Source: Halomonas qaidamensis (lineage in GTDB: Bacteria > Pseudomonadota > Gammaproteobacteria > Pseudomonadales > Halomonadaceae). Taken from it: a stretch of 64,000 nt of DNA. Below the pieces are notes generated by a model, which saw only the letters and a program-made list of their open reading frames with translations, had not been told where the DNA came from and searched no databases. This document shows positions 8,869 through 17,734 of the stretch, in pieces. Position numbers and translations under genes: made by a program. The stretch is taken from NCBI RefSeq assembly GCF_025917315.1, contig NZ_CP080627.1, positions 434,001 through 498,000 on the forward strand, in the 5' to 3' direction. The stretch's first letter is position 1; every line of letters begins with the position of its first letter.

Positions 8869-10668
8869 ATGGCCGACGAACCAGCACTCGCGCAGCAGAA
8901 CGCCAATCAGCCACGCTTAGAGCCTCGTCCACTGGACGAGGCCGTGTATGTACGTGCCCAGGCGGAAGGCTTAAGCGAGCTACAGGCACGGCTATTGGCC
9001 TCACGCCTACCGGGTTACACGGGAGAGCTTGCACCGTTGGTGGCGCCAAGCCTGCGTTACTTAGCGCACCCCGAAAAGTTAGCCGATGGCCGCCGCGCCG
9101 CTGAACGGATCGCCCAAGCAGTGGCAGAAGGGGAGTCCATCGGCATTCTCACCGATTACGACGTGGATGGTATTACCTCCCACGTGGTGATTCGGCGCAC
9201 GTTAGTGGAGCTGTTTGGCGTACCCGAACACAAACTACATAGTTTGATTGGGCACCGTATCCACGATGGCTATGGCATTAGCTTGCCGCTGGTGGAACGC
9301 ACGCTTGGTTTAAAGCCGCTGCCCACGCTGGTGATTACCGCCGACTGCGGTAGCTCAGATGAGCCGCGGATTGCACGGCTCAAAGCCGCCGGTATTGATG
9401 TGGTGGTCAGCGACCACCACGCTCTACCGCTGGAAGGTCCACCGCCTTCCGCCTACGCCTGTGTTAACCCAACACGCAGTGATTGTGACTATCCCGATAA
9501 AACCATCGCTGGGTGCATGGTGGCATGGCTTTTGATGTCGCTTGCCCGCGGTGTATTGATTGAATGGGGGGCGCTGCCTGATGCGACGCCCAAGCTATCG
9601 CCATGGCTCTCTTATGTCGCGCTGGGAACCGTGGCGGACTGTGTTTCTCTGGGCGGCAGCCCCGCCAACCGTGCTGTGGTGAGTCATGGGTTAACGCTGA
9701 TTAACCGCATGGATGCTGCCTGTTGGCGTGCCATGGCAGCGCGGCTTGGCGCCGATAGTGTGCCGTTTAACGCTGAAACGCTGGCGTTCCAAATGGGGCC
9801 AAGAATTAACGCACGCTCACGGCTGGATGACCCCTACGCGGCGCTGCACTTTATGCTGGCGGAGAGCGACAGTGTCGCCAATCGCCAGCTAGAGGTGCTC
9901 GATCAAGACAATCAGTCCCGCAAGGCGATCGAGGCGGACATGGCAGAAGAGGCGCGTACCCTGGCTGCTTCTGCGCTGGAAGCCAATGAGCCTGCGGTGG
10001 TGGTACTGCTGGAAGACGGCCACCCTGGCGTGCAGGGGATTGTCGCTTCACGGCTGGTGCAGGCCTATGGCCGCCCTGCATTGGTGCTGACTCGCGCGGC
10101 GGCGCCCAATATGTTGACCGGCTCTGGCCGCTCGATTGATGGTCTGCATCTGCGCGATGCGTTGCAACGCACCTTTGAGCTAGCCCCCGAGGCCTTGCCA
10201 CGCTTTGGCGGCCACAGTGGGGCGGCCGGTGTCGGCGTGCCAAGAGAACAGTTGGAAGTCTTTAAAGCCGCCTTTTTACAGGCAGTTGGCGAGCAGCTGG
10301 GCGATACGCCGCTTTACCCGCGGCTGTGGACAGATGGCGAGCTTTCTACCGCTCAGCTTTCGTTGTTAACGCTAACTGAAGTTGAAGCGCTTGGCCCTTA
10401 CGGGCGCGAGTTTGACCCGCCCCTGTTTGAAGGGCGCTTTATTGTTGAGGCGCTACGCCCCGTCGGCGCTGAAGGTTCGCATCTGATGATGGAGCTTTCC
10501 ATGGGCGCGGTGACCAGTAAAGCGATCTGGTTTCGCGCGTTAACGCCAGGAGAGCTGCCCTCGTTTGGCGTGGGCGATACGTTGCACTGCGCTTACAAAC
10601 TCAATCGCAACCGCTGGCGAGGTCGAGAGTCGTTGCAGTTGATGGTCGAACACGCCAGCCCTGTCTAA
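8869..10668 (+). CDS. recJ: Single-stranded-DNA exonuclease RecJ
   Basis: 5'-3' single-strand exonuclease used in recombination and mismatch repair. The 599-residue product belongs to the DHH phosphoesterase family: metal-binding motifs LTDYDVDGITSH (about 102-113), TADCGSS and SDHHAL, followed by DHHA1 signatures (GRSIDGLHLRDAL, RFGGHSGAAGV) and a C-terminal OB-like region. Length is normal for RecJ. In E. coli and Pseudomonas recJ lies close to prfB-lysS; here about 8.6 kb of accessory genes intervenes. Confidence 0.95.
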   Translation: MADEPALAQQNANQPRLEPRPLDEAVYVRAQAEGLSELQARLLASRLPGYTGELAPLVAPSLRYLAHPEKLADGRRAAERIAQAVAEGESIGILTDYDVDGITSHVVIRRTLVELFGVPEHKLHSLIGHRIHDGYGISLPLVERTLGLKPLPTLVITADCGSSDEPRIARLKAAGIDVVVSDHHALPLEGPPPSAYACVNPTRSDCDYPDKTIAGCMVAWLLMSLARGVLIEWGALPDATPKLSPWLSYVALGTVADCVSLGGSPANRAVVSHGLTLINRMDAACWRAMAARLGADSVPFNAETLAFQMGPRINARSRLDDPYAALHFMLAESDSVANRQLEVLDQDNQSRKAIEADMAEEARTLAASALEANEPAVVVLLEDGHPGVQGIVASRLVQAYGRPALVLTRAAAPNMLTGSGRSIDGLHLRDALQRTFELAPEALPRFGGHSGAAGVGVPREQLEVFKAAFLQAVGEQLGDTPLYPRLWTDGELSTAQLSLLTLTEVEALGPYGREFDPPLFEGRFIVEALRPVGAEGSHLMMELSMGAVTSKAIWFRALTPGELPSFGVGDTLHCAYKLNRNRWRGRESLQLMVEHASPV

Positions 10669-10741
10669 TCTTCTTTGCTATTCGCGGGTTTTAGTCAGTG
10701 GGCAACATCATTTGATGGTTGAATAAGACAGGAAACTTGGT

Positions 10742-11974
10742 ATGTCAGGCTTACTTAGTGGTGGCAATGTGGCTGCCAAACCGTCACGTATCCTGTTTTT
10801 TCCCTTGGGTTGGGTGCTTGCGCATACTGTGCGTTGTATCGAGATAGCCAACGTGCTGCGTCAGCGCGGGCACGAGGTGTTTTTCGCCGGTGATGACCCT
10901 AACCATTCCAGTTCTCGCTTGGGCCTTGTTCAAGACGCGGGGTTCCCTCTTCTCTATGCTCGGGAGCCGAATCTTCCCGACATATGGTCACGCTTTCAGC
11001 GTCTTGGTTGGAAAGCCTCCTTTTGGGATATGGTGCACCTACGCTATTGGGCGCCTCTGAGCAAGATTGTTGAGTCCCAGCTGCAGGCTATCGAAAAGGT
11101 CAAACCTGATCTAGTGGTGGGTGATGCCACGGTAAGTGCCAGTACCGCTGCGTACATTGCCGGCGTACCGTGTGCTGGTGTCATGAATGGCTATGCCGCG
11201 AGACTGCTAACGCCGCCAACGCCGACCTACTATGCTGCTAAAGGCTTAGACCGCTACTTATTGTCTGGTATCCGACGGCGACTTTATCAGAGGTATCAGC
11301 GGCCAGACCAAAATGCCTTTGACATGCTCTATAACATGCCAATGATTTCGCCTGATTTACCAGGGCTCTACAGCTTGCCTAAACGGTTTCGCGACTATCA
11401 TATGGTGGGGCCGATCTCACCTGACCTAGCGGCGCCGTTACCTGACTGGTTTGATGAACTCCAAGATGGTACGCCCAATGTTTATATCACCATGGGTTCA
11501 ACAGGATTGTTGGAGCACTTCCTGTGTAGCACTTACCCCACGTTGGGAGCGCTGCCCTATCGTTTTATGGTGACCACCGGTGGTCAGGTGAGCGAAGAGG
11601 TGATGAACGCTGCCCCGAGTAATTTCCGTTTTACGCGCTATGCGCCTGGCTCGCAGCTTTTGGCTCATGCCCGAGCAATGCTATATCACGGTGGGAATGG
11701 CAGTATGTATCAGTCATTAGCGGCTGGTGTGCCAATGCTGGCGCTGCCCGCCCACTATGAGCAGCGTCTCAATGCTCAAATTGGCGTGCGCCAAAAATTC
11801 GGCTTGCAGATGTCAGTGCGTAGAATTAATCCCAATAAATTGGTGCGACAACTAGAGCGATTAATGCATGAACCTGTATTTCGTCAATCTGCTCAACGCT
11901 TTTCAAGCGCCGTACAGAACGCAAATGGGGCAGCCAATGCCGCCAATGTACTAGAGAGTGTTATGGGAGGTTGA
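10742..11974 (+). CDS. GT1-family glycosyltransferase (MGT/UGT-like)
   Basis: Predicted nucleotide-sugar-dependent glycosyltransferase of the GT-B fold that adds a sugar to a small lipophilic acceptor. The N-terminal Rossmann half opens RILFFPLGWVLAHTVRCIEIA and holds acceptor-site sequence (VGDATVSASTAAYIAGVP). The C-terminal half holds a donor motif, HGGNGSMYQSLAAGVP followed by EQRLNA (about 319-345), like the PSPG box of UGT/MGT enzymes. Length (410) is typical. It has an AGGAA site and lies upstream of a YitT-like protein and a P450 on the same strand, which suggests tailoring of a hydroxylated lipid or secondary metabolite. Substrate unknown. Confidence 0.8.
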   Translation: MSGLLSGGNVAAKPSRILFFPLGWVLAHTVRCIEIANVLRQRGHEVFFAGDDPNHSSSRLGLVQDAGFPLLYAREPNLPDIWSRFQRLGWKASFWDMVHLRYWAPLSKIVESQLQAIEKVKPDLVVGDATVSASTAAYIAGVPCAGVMNGYAARLLTPPTPTYYAAKGLDRYLLSGIRRRLYQRYQRPDQNAFDMLYNMPMISPDLPGLYSLPKRFRDYHMVGPISPDLAAPLPDWFDELQDGTPNVYITMGSTGLLEHFLCSTYPTLGALPYRFMVTTGGQVSEEVMNAAPSNFRFTRYAPGSQLLAHARAMLYHGGNGSMYQSLAAGVPMLALPAHYEQRLNAQIGVRQKFGLQMSVRRINPNKLVRQLERLMHEPVFRQSAQRFSSAVQNANGAANAANVLESVMGG

Positions 11975-12097
11975 TGAGATAAGAGCCATTGAGCGTCGGA
12001 AATACGTTCTCCCTTACCGGTGATGCCTTTTAAGGCCACTGACGTTGCAGAGTCTCTTGGAATCAGTGCTCGAACAATTCTACAAAAGGACACCCTC

Positions 12098-12712
12098 ATG
12101 CGGGACGATCTTCCTAAAGATCCGCATAAATACTATGAAGATATGATGGCCATGCTACTTGGCACGCTGTTTGTTGCTTTAGGAGTGGCATTTTACACCC
12201 ATTCAGTATTGATTACTGGCAGCACCGCGGGGCTGGCATTACTGCTGAATTACGTGACTGGTTGGGGATTTGGCTTCTGGTTTTTTGCCATTAATTTGCC
12301 GTTTTACTATTTGGCGATTAAGCGTATGGGGTGGAGTTTTACGCTGCGCACGTTTGCGGCGATTGGCTTGGTGTCGCTGTTTTCTGAACTCACCCAAGGC
12401 TGGGTACAGTTCGCCAATGTTCCATCGCTGTACGCTGCGTTGATGGGGGGCGCTTTAATGGGCATAGGCATGTTGATGCTGTTCCGGCATCGAACCAGCC
12501 TAGGGGGAATTAATATTCTCGCGCTCTACCTGCAAGAAAAGCACGGCCTGCGAGCAGGCTATGTGCAGTTGGGCATCGACGGACTAATTCTGCTGGTGGC
12601 ACTAACCCAACTTCCGTTAGACCGCGTGGGTTACTCTGTGTTGGGGGCTCTGACGCTGAATTTGATTATTGCCTTGAACCACAAACCAGGACGGTACATC
12701 GGAGTTAGTTAA
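12098..12712 (+). CDS. YitT-family (DUF161) membrane protein
   Basis: A 204-residue integral membrane protein with about five or six hydrophobic helices. The conserved YitT features are STAGLALLLNYVTG near the first helices and HRTSLGGINILALYLQEK after the fourth. Function of the family is not established; transport has been suggested. The ATG at 12098 is chosen because AAAGGA lies 8 bases upstream; the frame remains open to 12020. It sits between the glycosyltransferase and the P450, all plus strand, with gaps of about 120 and 170 bases, so an operon is possible but not certain. Confidence 0.8.
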   Translation: MRDDLPKDPHKYYEDMMAMLLGTLFVALGVAFYTHSVLITGSTAGLALLLNYVTGWGFGFWFFAINLPFYYLAIKRMGWSFTLRTFAAIGLVSLFSELTQGWVQFANVPSLYAALMGGALMGIGMLMLFRHRTSLGGINILALYLQEKHGLRAGYVQLGIDGLILLVALTQLPLDRVGYSVLGALTLNLIIALNHKPGRYIGVS

Positions 12713-12884
12713 ACAGAACCAATGATAGTAAGCCGCTGAAGAGTTTTTGCAAAACAGGGTAGATAGCCTCCGATGCCTCAAACCGCCTATTCCTGTTAAA
12801 GTAGGCGTCGTTAAATTTAGTTAAAAAGTATGTCCCGCGAATAAGAGTCGATTTCCAAACATATAAATAGTAGGGCAGGGGACA

Positions 12885-14351
12885 ATGCACCACGATAGTG
12901 TTTTATCCAAAGCGATAACAACAAACAACTCGAATGGCCACCAGGGGCTTTCTGAGGCATTGAACAGTGCTAAGTGTTTGGAACCTCCGGTCAAGGTAAC
13001 GCCTGTTTCAGCCAGCAAAGGCATCGTGCATCGGCTGCGTTTGGCGCAGCACAATTTACTTTCTGTCTGGCGGGAAGAAGATTACTCAATACGTACTTCG
13101 CGCATGTCGTTGATGAAGCAAGACTATGTCTTGTGTAATAGCCCCGATACGGTTCGTCGTGTTTTCCTTGAACAACATGACAACTATGATCGTAAAAGTC
13201 CGCAAATGCGTCGTGCTCTGGAACCGCTACTTGATGATGGGTTGTTTGTCAGCGATGGCGATTTGTGGCGCCAGCGTCGACGCCAGTGTGCGCCATCGCT
13301 AACGAATGGCCTGTTGCCCGGTTTCTGTACCACCATGACCGCCTCGGCGGAGGAGACTGCCAAGCGCTGGGCCCAACATCCATCGGACGCGCCCATTGAT
13401 ATGCTGACTGAGATGGCTCATTTGACCGCGCGTATCATTGGCCGAACGATTTTTGGGGATGACACCACAGACGAAGAAGCTGAGCAGGTGGTGGCTGGTT
13501 TTACCGAATACCAGCGTCATTCTGAGCACTTAGATATGGCCAATATGCTGGGATTGCCATTTTTAAGTTTGCTAGGTAATCCACTACGAAGAGCACGTAC
13601 GCGTTATTCGGCAAAACAAGTGCATGAAATTATTGACCGCATCATTGATCGTCATACGTATAGATCAGGGCAAGGACAGCATAGCCTGATTGAGAGCTTT
13701 ATGACGTCTATGAAGGATGGTGGAGATAATAGCTGCCCGATGGGCCGAAAAGCAGTGCGTAATGAAGCGATTGTCATGTTTATGGCAGGACATGAAACAA
13801 CCGCCAATGCACTAGCATGGTGTTGGTATTTACTCGATTATGACCCTCATGCTATGGCGCGCCTGCAGCATGAACTTGATGAAGTGCTCGATGGTAGAAC
13901 ACCGTGCTACGAAGATGTCGCTAATCTGCCCTACACCATGGCGGTATTTGAAGAAGCCATGCGGCTATATCCGCCTGTACCTATGCTAAGCCGACAAGCG
14001 CGGGGAGACGATAAGGTGCGCAATCGAAATGTGCGTCAAGGCACCGTTTTGTTGGTGTCTCCTTGGTTGTTGCACCGGCATCGTAAATTATGGGAAGCAC
14101 CCGATCATTTTGTGCCAGAGCGTTTTCTTCCAGAGTCTCCACGTCCAGACAAATTCGCCTATCTACCCTTTAGCGTAGGCCCTCGGGTTTGTCTCGGAAA
14201 ACGCTTCGGACTTTATGAGGGGGTTCTCTGCTTAGCGACATTGGCACAGCACTTCACGCCAAAACTAGTTTCAGGCCACCAAGTGAGCATTGAATGTCGG
14301 CTGACATTACGCCCACAAGGCGGCCTACCCATGATGCTACAACCACGGTGA
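12885..14351 (+). CDS. Cytochrome P450
   Basis: Heme-thiolate monooxygenase, 488 residues, soluble. Diagnostic motifs are all present: I-helix oxygen-activation site FMAGHETTANAL, K-helix ExxR (EEAMRLYPP), PERF-like segment (PERFLPE) and heme loop FSVGPRVCLGKRFG with proximal Cys436. The ETLRLYPP-like K helix and overall length resemble the fatty-acid/alkane type P450s more than short macrolide P450s. No reductase or ferredoxin is adjacent, so redox partners must be elsewhere. A GGGGAC site precedes the ATG. The substrate is unknown; the glycosyltransferase upstream suggests hydroxylation followed by glycosylation. Confidence 0.92.
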   Translation: MHHDSVLSKAITTNNSNGHQGLSEALNSAKCLEPPVKVTPVSASKGIVHRLRLAQHNLLSVWREEDYSIRTSRMSLMKQDYVLCNSPDTVRRVFLEQHDNYDRKSPQMRRALEPLLDDGLFVSDGDLWRQRRRQCAPSLTNGLLPGFCTTMTASAEETAKRWAQHPSDAPIDMLTEMAHLTARIIGRTIFGDDTTDEEAEQVVAGFTEYQRHSEHLDMANMLGLPFLSLLGNPLRRARTRYSAKQVHEIIDRIIDRHTYRSGQGQHSLIESFMTSMKDGGDNSCPMGRKAVRNEAIVMFMAGHETTANALAWCWYLLDYDPHAMARLQHELDEVLDGRTPCYEDVANLPYTMAVFEEAMRLYPPVPMLSRQARGDDKVRNRNVRQGTVLLVSPWLLHRHRKLWEAPDHFVPERFLPESPRPDKFAYLPFSVGPRVCLGKRFGLYEGVLCLATLAQHFTPKLVSGHQVSIECRLTLRPQGGLPMMLQPR

Positions 14352-14360
14352 TATTGCTTA

Positions 14361-14435
14361 TCAAGCGTTAAGCCAGAACCACCAGACGATGGCAGCGATC
14401 AGGCCAAAGCCAGCCAAGTTAACCAGAATACTCAT
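14361..14435 (-). pseudogene. 24-codon membrane ORF after copA, possible truncated cupredoxin gene
   Basis: A minus-strand ORF whose ATG overlaps the copA stop as ATGA. It encodes one membrane helix ([20 protein letters not shown] plus WLNA) and then stops. From memory, cupredoxin-domain proteins encoded next to copper ATPases begin with just such a helix and continue into a copper-binding domain. Here the frame ends 9 bases from the P450 stop. It could be the stump of such a gene cut by the rearrangement that brought the P450 block, or a genuine micro-protein. Coupling to copA favours translation. Confidence 0.5.
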
Positions 14436-17050
14436 ACGCTTTGCTCCTGTGTTGCAGAGGTGTCCGAGTGGCTGGCAGCGCTTTTGCGCTGGGTTTTCCA
14501 CAGCCGAAGGCGGTTGGCGTTGCTGACCACGGTAATCGAGGACAGCGACATGGCCGCCCCAGCAATCATCGGCGAGAGCAGCATGCCGGTCAGCGGGTAG
14601 AAAACCCCGGCGGCAATCGGGATGCACAGCACGTTGTAGCCAAAGGCGCCGACTAGGTTCTGCTTGATGTTGCGCAGAGTGGCCTGGCTGATCTCAATGG
14701 CATCTGCCACCCCATGCAGCGAACCGCGCATCAGCGTCATACCGGCACTTTCAATCGCCACATCGGTGCCTTGGCCGATGGCAAAACCAACGTTGGCACG
14801 TGCCAGGGCAGGGGCGTCGTTGATGCCGTCGCCGACCATGCCAACTATTTCTCCTTCTTTCTGCAGGCGCTCAATCTCTGAATGTTTGTCTTCAGGCAAA
14901 AGGCCGGCGCGGTAGTCGTCGATGCCCACCTCGCGGGCAATCGCAGCAGCCGTGTGCTGATTATCACCGGTCAGCATCACGACTTTGAGGCCATCGTTTT
15001 GCAGCCGTTTGATGGCCGCCTTGGTGTCGTCGCGCAGCGGGTCGCTGATGCCGAACAGCGCCGTTAGCTGGCCGTCAACCGCCAGATAGACCAGAGTGCG
15101 TGCCTTATCTTCGAGTTCTCGAGCAGTGTCCTTTCCACCGGTCAGGTCGATGCCCGCATTCTCCAGCAGGCGTGCATTGCCTAGCAGTAAGGCCTTGCCG
15201 TCGGATGTTTCGGCCTTGACGCCACCGCCGGTGACGCTGTCGAAGTTGCGGATCTCAGCTGCTTTTGCGTTGGCGTCTTCGCCATGGGCGGTGAGCGCCG
15301 CTGCCAGCGGGTGCTCCGAGCCACGCTCCAGCGCCATCACATAGCCAAGCGCGGTCTCTTCATCGCCCTGAAGGGTATGCGCCTCGGTGACGCTGGGCTT
15401 GCCTTCAGTCAGCGTGCCGGTCTTGTCGACCACCAGCGTGGTCAGCTTGCTGGCGGTTTGCAGGGCTTCGCCATTGCGCACCAGCACGCCGTGCTCAGCG
15501 GCCTTGCCGACCCCGATCATGGTTGAGATAGGTGTGGCCAGACCCAGCGCACAGGGGCAGGCGATAATCAGTACTGTGGTGGCGGTGACCAGCATATGAA
15601 TTACCCGTGGCTCGGCACCAAAGTTAAACCATACCAACGCCGTCAGCACGGCGATAATCATCACCGAGGGAACGAAAATACTCGATACCTTGTCGGCCAG
15701 TTCACCAATCGGCGGGCGTGAGTTCTGAGCGTTGGCCACCTGCTCGGTGATCTGCCCAAGCCGAGTGTCAGCACCCACTCGGGTAGCCTGATAAACAAGC
15801 CCGCCCTTGCCGTTGACAGTGCCTGCACTGACCTCATCTCCGGCTGCTTTTTTCACTGGTACCGGCTCGCCGGTCAACATGGATTCATCAATATGGCTGG
15901 TGCCTTCGAGCACCTCGCCATCCACCGGCAGGCGCTCGCCAGGGCGCACACGGATATGGTCACCGCTGCGTACGGCGTCAATCTCGATTTCCTGCTCCTC
16001 ACCGTCGCGGATCACCCGGGCGGTACGGCTTTGTAGATCCAGAAGGCGCTTCAACGCATCGCTGGTGCGGCCACGGGCTTTCAGCTCCATGGCGTTGCCC
16101 AGCAGAATCAGGCCAATCACCATGGCTGAAGCTTCAAAGTAGATGCCGTGAGCGACCTCTGGCAGCCAGGGTGCAAAGGCAACCACGGCCATAGAATACA
16201 GCCAAGCGGTGCCGGTACCCATGGCGACTAAAGTGTCCATATTGGCCTGGTGATGCTTGAAATTTTTCCAGGCGTTAACAAAAAAGTGACGACCAGGAAA
16301 GGCCATGACCGCGAGGGTAAGAAGCCCGATCACCAGCCAGAAAAGCCGCCCACCACCGACAGGGTGAGGGTGGTAGACAAACATGCTGAGCATCAGGGGC
16401 AGAGCCAGTGCCAGGGCATAAGCGCTGCCTTTCAGGCGTTGCTTATACTGCTTGGCTTCCTGTTCGGCGCGGGTTTTTTCCGCTTCGCGCATATCGACAA
16501 TCGGCTCAGCGCTATACCCGATGGAATCCACCGCATCAACCAACGCCTGTGAATCTGCCTGGCCAAATACCTGGGCGGTATGAGTGCCGAAGTTGACGCT
16601 GGCGGTTTCAACCCCTGGGGTGTTTTCCAGTGCTTTCTGCACGCTTTTGACACAGCTGGCGCAGGACATGCCGCTGATGGCTAGACGAATCTGCTGGTTA
16701 CCTGAGCCACTGCGTGATGTCTCTGTCGCTCCCTGGCGACTATCAGCATCAACGCGAGTGTCGCTGTCAACAGCGGTGTCAGCTTCGCTAGGTGAGACGC
16801 TGTTTTCATCTGCCGCTTTTTCCAATGACACGTCGCCAGGCGGGTAACCTGCGTCGTGTAGCGCGCTGTTAAGCGTTTCATCCGTTAGCGTGCTGACGAC
16901 TTCCAAGCGCTTGTCAGCGGGGATGCCGACTACCTCTGCATTAGGGTCCTTGGCCTGGATCGCTTCGCGCATGCGTTTTACACAACCCTGGCAGTTCATG
17001 CCTGGCACGGTACGAATCAGCGTTTGTGGTTGCAAGTCGTGTGACTGCAT
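14432..17050 (-). CDS. copA: Cu(I)-translocating P1B-type ATPase CopA
   Basis: Inner-membrane copper export pump, 872 residues. There are two N-terminal heavy-metal-associated domains with CxxC at 20-23 (GMNCQGC) and 130-133 (GMSCASC), joined by an acidic Ser/Asp linker. Then come eight predicted membrane helices with metal site CPC (498-500), actuator TGEP, phosphorylation motif DKTGTLT (D542), GDGIND hinge, and the Cu(I)-type pairs YN in helix 7 (FGYNVLCIP) and MxxSS in helix 8. These residues specify monovalent copper or silver. The ATG at 17050 has a GAGGAGG site. It overlaps the upstream regulator by 34 bases, so the two are one operon. Confidence 0.96.
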   Translation of the reverse strand: MQSHDLQPQTLIRTVPGMNCQGCVKRMREAIQAKDPNAEVVGIPADKRLEVVSTLTDETLNSALHDAGYPPGDVSLEKAADENSVSPSEADTAVDSDTRVDADSRQGATETSRSGSGNQQIRLAISGMSCASCVKSVQKALENTPGVETASVNFGTHTAQVFGQADSQALVDAVDSIGYSAEPIVDMREAEKTRAEQEAKQYKQRLKGSAYALALALPLMLSMFVYHPHPVGGGRLFWLVIGLLTLAVMAFPGRHFFVNAWKNFKHHQANMDTLVAMGTGTAWLYSMAVVAFAPWLPEVAHGIYFEASAMVIGLILLGNAMELKARGRTSDALKRLLDLQSRTARVIRDGEEQEIEIDAVRSGDHIRVRPGERLPVDGEVLEGTSHIDESMLTGEPVPVKKAAGDEVSAGTVNGKGGLVYQATRVGADTRLGQITEQVANAQNSRPPIGELADKVSSIFVPSVMIIAVLTALVWFNFGAEPRVIHMLVTATTVLIIACPCALGLATPISTMIGVGKAAEHGVLVRNGEALQTASKLTTLVVDKTGTLTEGKPSVTEAHTLQGDEETALGYVMALERGSEHPLAAALTAHGEDANAKAAEIRNFDSVTGGGVKAETSDGKALLLGNARLLENAGIDLTGGKDTARELEDKARTLVYLAVDGQLTALFGISDPLRDDTKAAIKRLQNDGLKVVMLTGDNQHTAAAIAREVGIDDYRAGLLPEDKHSEIERLQKEGEIVGMVGDGINDAPALARANVGFAIGQGTDVAIESAGMTLMRGSLHGVADAIEISQATLRNIKQNLVGAFGYNVLCIPIAAGVFYPLTGMLLSPMIAGAAMSLSSITVVSNANRLRLWKTQRKSAASHSDTSATQEQSV

Positions 17051-17475
17051 GGTGCCTCCTCGGGAAAGCTTTCGATTAATCGGCACAGGCTATGTCCGTC
17101 TGGGGTACCGTCTGGCATGTCCTGCCAACTTTCGAGTGCCTGTTCCATTCGCTGGGCTAGCGCCTCTAGCTCAGCAATGCGCTCACGAATTTGCGGTAGC
17201 CGGTGAGAGAGTAAATCGCGCACCAGTGGGCAAGGTGAGTCACCCTGATCAGCGTGAGCCAGGATGTCGCGAATCTCTGCCACGCTAAAGCCAAGCTTAC
17301 GCGCCCGTTGGATAAAGTTCAGACGCTCTAAGTCAGTCGCTGAAAATAGCTGGTAGCCGTTATCAGGGTGCCGGGTTGGCGCCAGCAACCCCTCGCGGGT
17401 GTAATGACGAACCGTTTCAGCGGTAACGCTGCCGCGTTTGGCAAGCTCGCCGACCTTCATCGCTCCAGACTGCAT
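17017..17475 (-). CDS. MerR-family metal-responsive regulator
   Basis: A 152-residue MerR-type activator. The winged HTH ([26 protein letters not shown]) is followed by a dimerisation helix and metal-site cysteines at 82 ([10 protein letters not shown]), 131 (SLCRLIE), 143 and 148 (CSHTTC). This three-region pattern resembles divalent sensors (ZntR, PbrR, CadR) and MerR more than CueR, which lacks the first Cys. The start at 17475 has GAGG upstream; an ATG at 17460 would drop five residues and is also plausible. It precedes copA in the same direction and probably controls its own operon through the dyad at 17517-17537. Confidence 0.88.
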   Translation of the reverse strand: MQSGAMKVGELAKRGSVTAETVRHYTREGLLAPTRHPDNGYQLFSATDLERLNFIQRARKLGFSVAEIRDILAHADQGDSPCPLVRDLLSHRLPQIRERIAELEALAQRMEQALESWQDMPDGTPDGHSLCRLIESFPEEAPCSHTTCNHKR

Positions 17476-17508
17476 AACGTCCTCTGCGTGGGAGTAGGAA
17501 TGTTTTTT

Positions 17509-17540
17509 AGTGTAAAACCTATGGGTAACACATAGGTCAA
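17509..17540 (-). promoter_or_regulatory. MerR-type promoter/operator for the merR-copA operon
   Basis: On the minus strand, TTGACC (17540-17535) and TACACT (17514-17509) are 20 bases apart. Between them is a perfect dyad, ACCTATG-N7-CATAGGT (17517-17537). A dyad inside an over-long spacer is the hallmark of MerR-family promoters; the layout is like E. coli copA (ACCTTCC-N7-GGAAGGT), while 20 bases matches the ZntR class. It lies 34 bases upstream of the regulator start. Confidence 0.88.
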
Positions 17541-17734
17541 GCAGTATCGGGACCATCAGTCGGAATGACTAAAACACTGATTTAAAACACTCGTTCGACT
17601 AATGTATAAGACAAAACCGAAATAAAACGCTCGTTTGCCCTTGATCCCAAGCGGTCATTGGGCGAAAACTGACGTGGTAAAACAAAGAAGGTGGATGGAT
17701 GTATCCATCGGATCATTGGGAAGAGAGGCCCACT

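Noticed and set aside
14436..14627. Upstream extension of the 24-codon ORF within copA
   Set aside because: The extra 64 codons are just the antisense-free alternate frame of copA; only the last 24 codons make a plausible protein.
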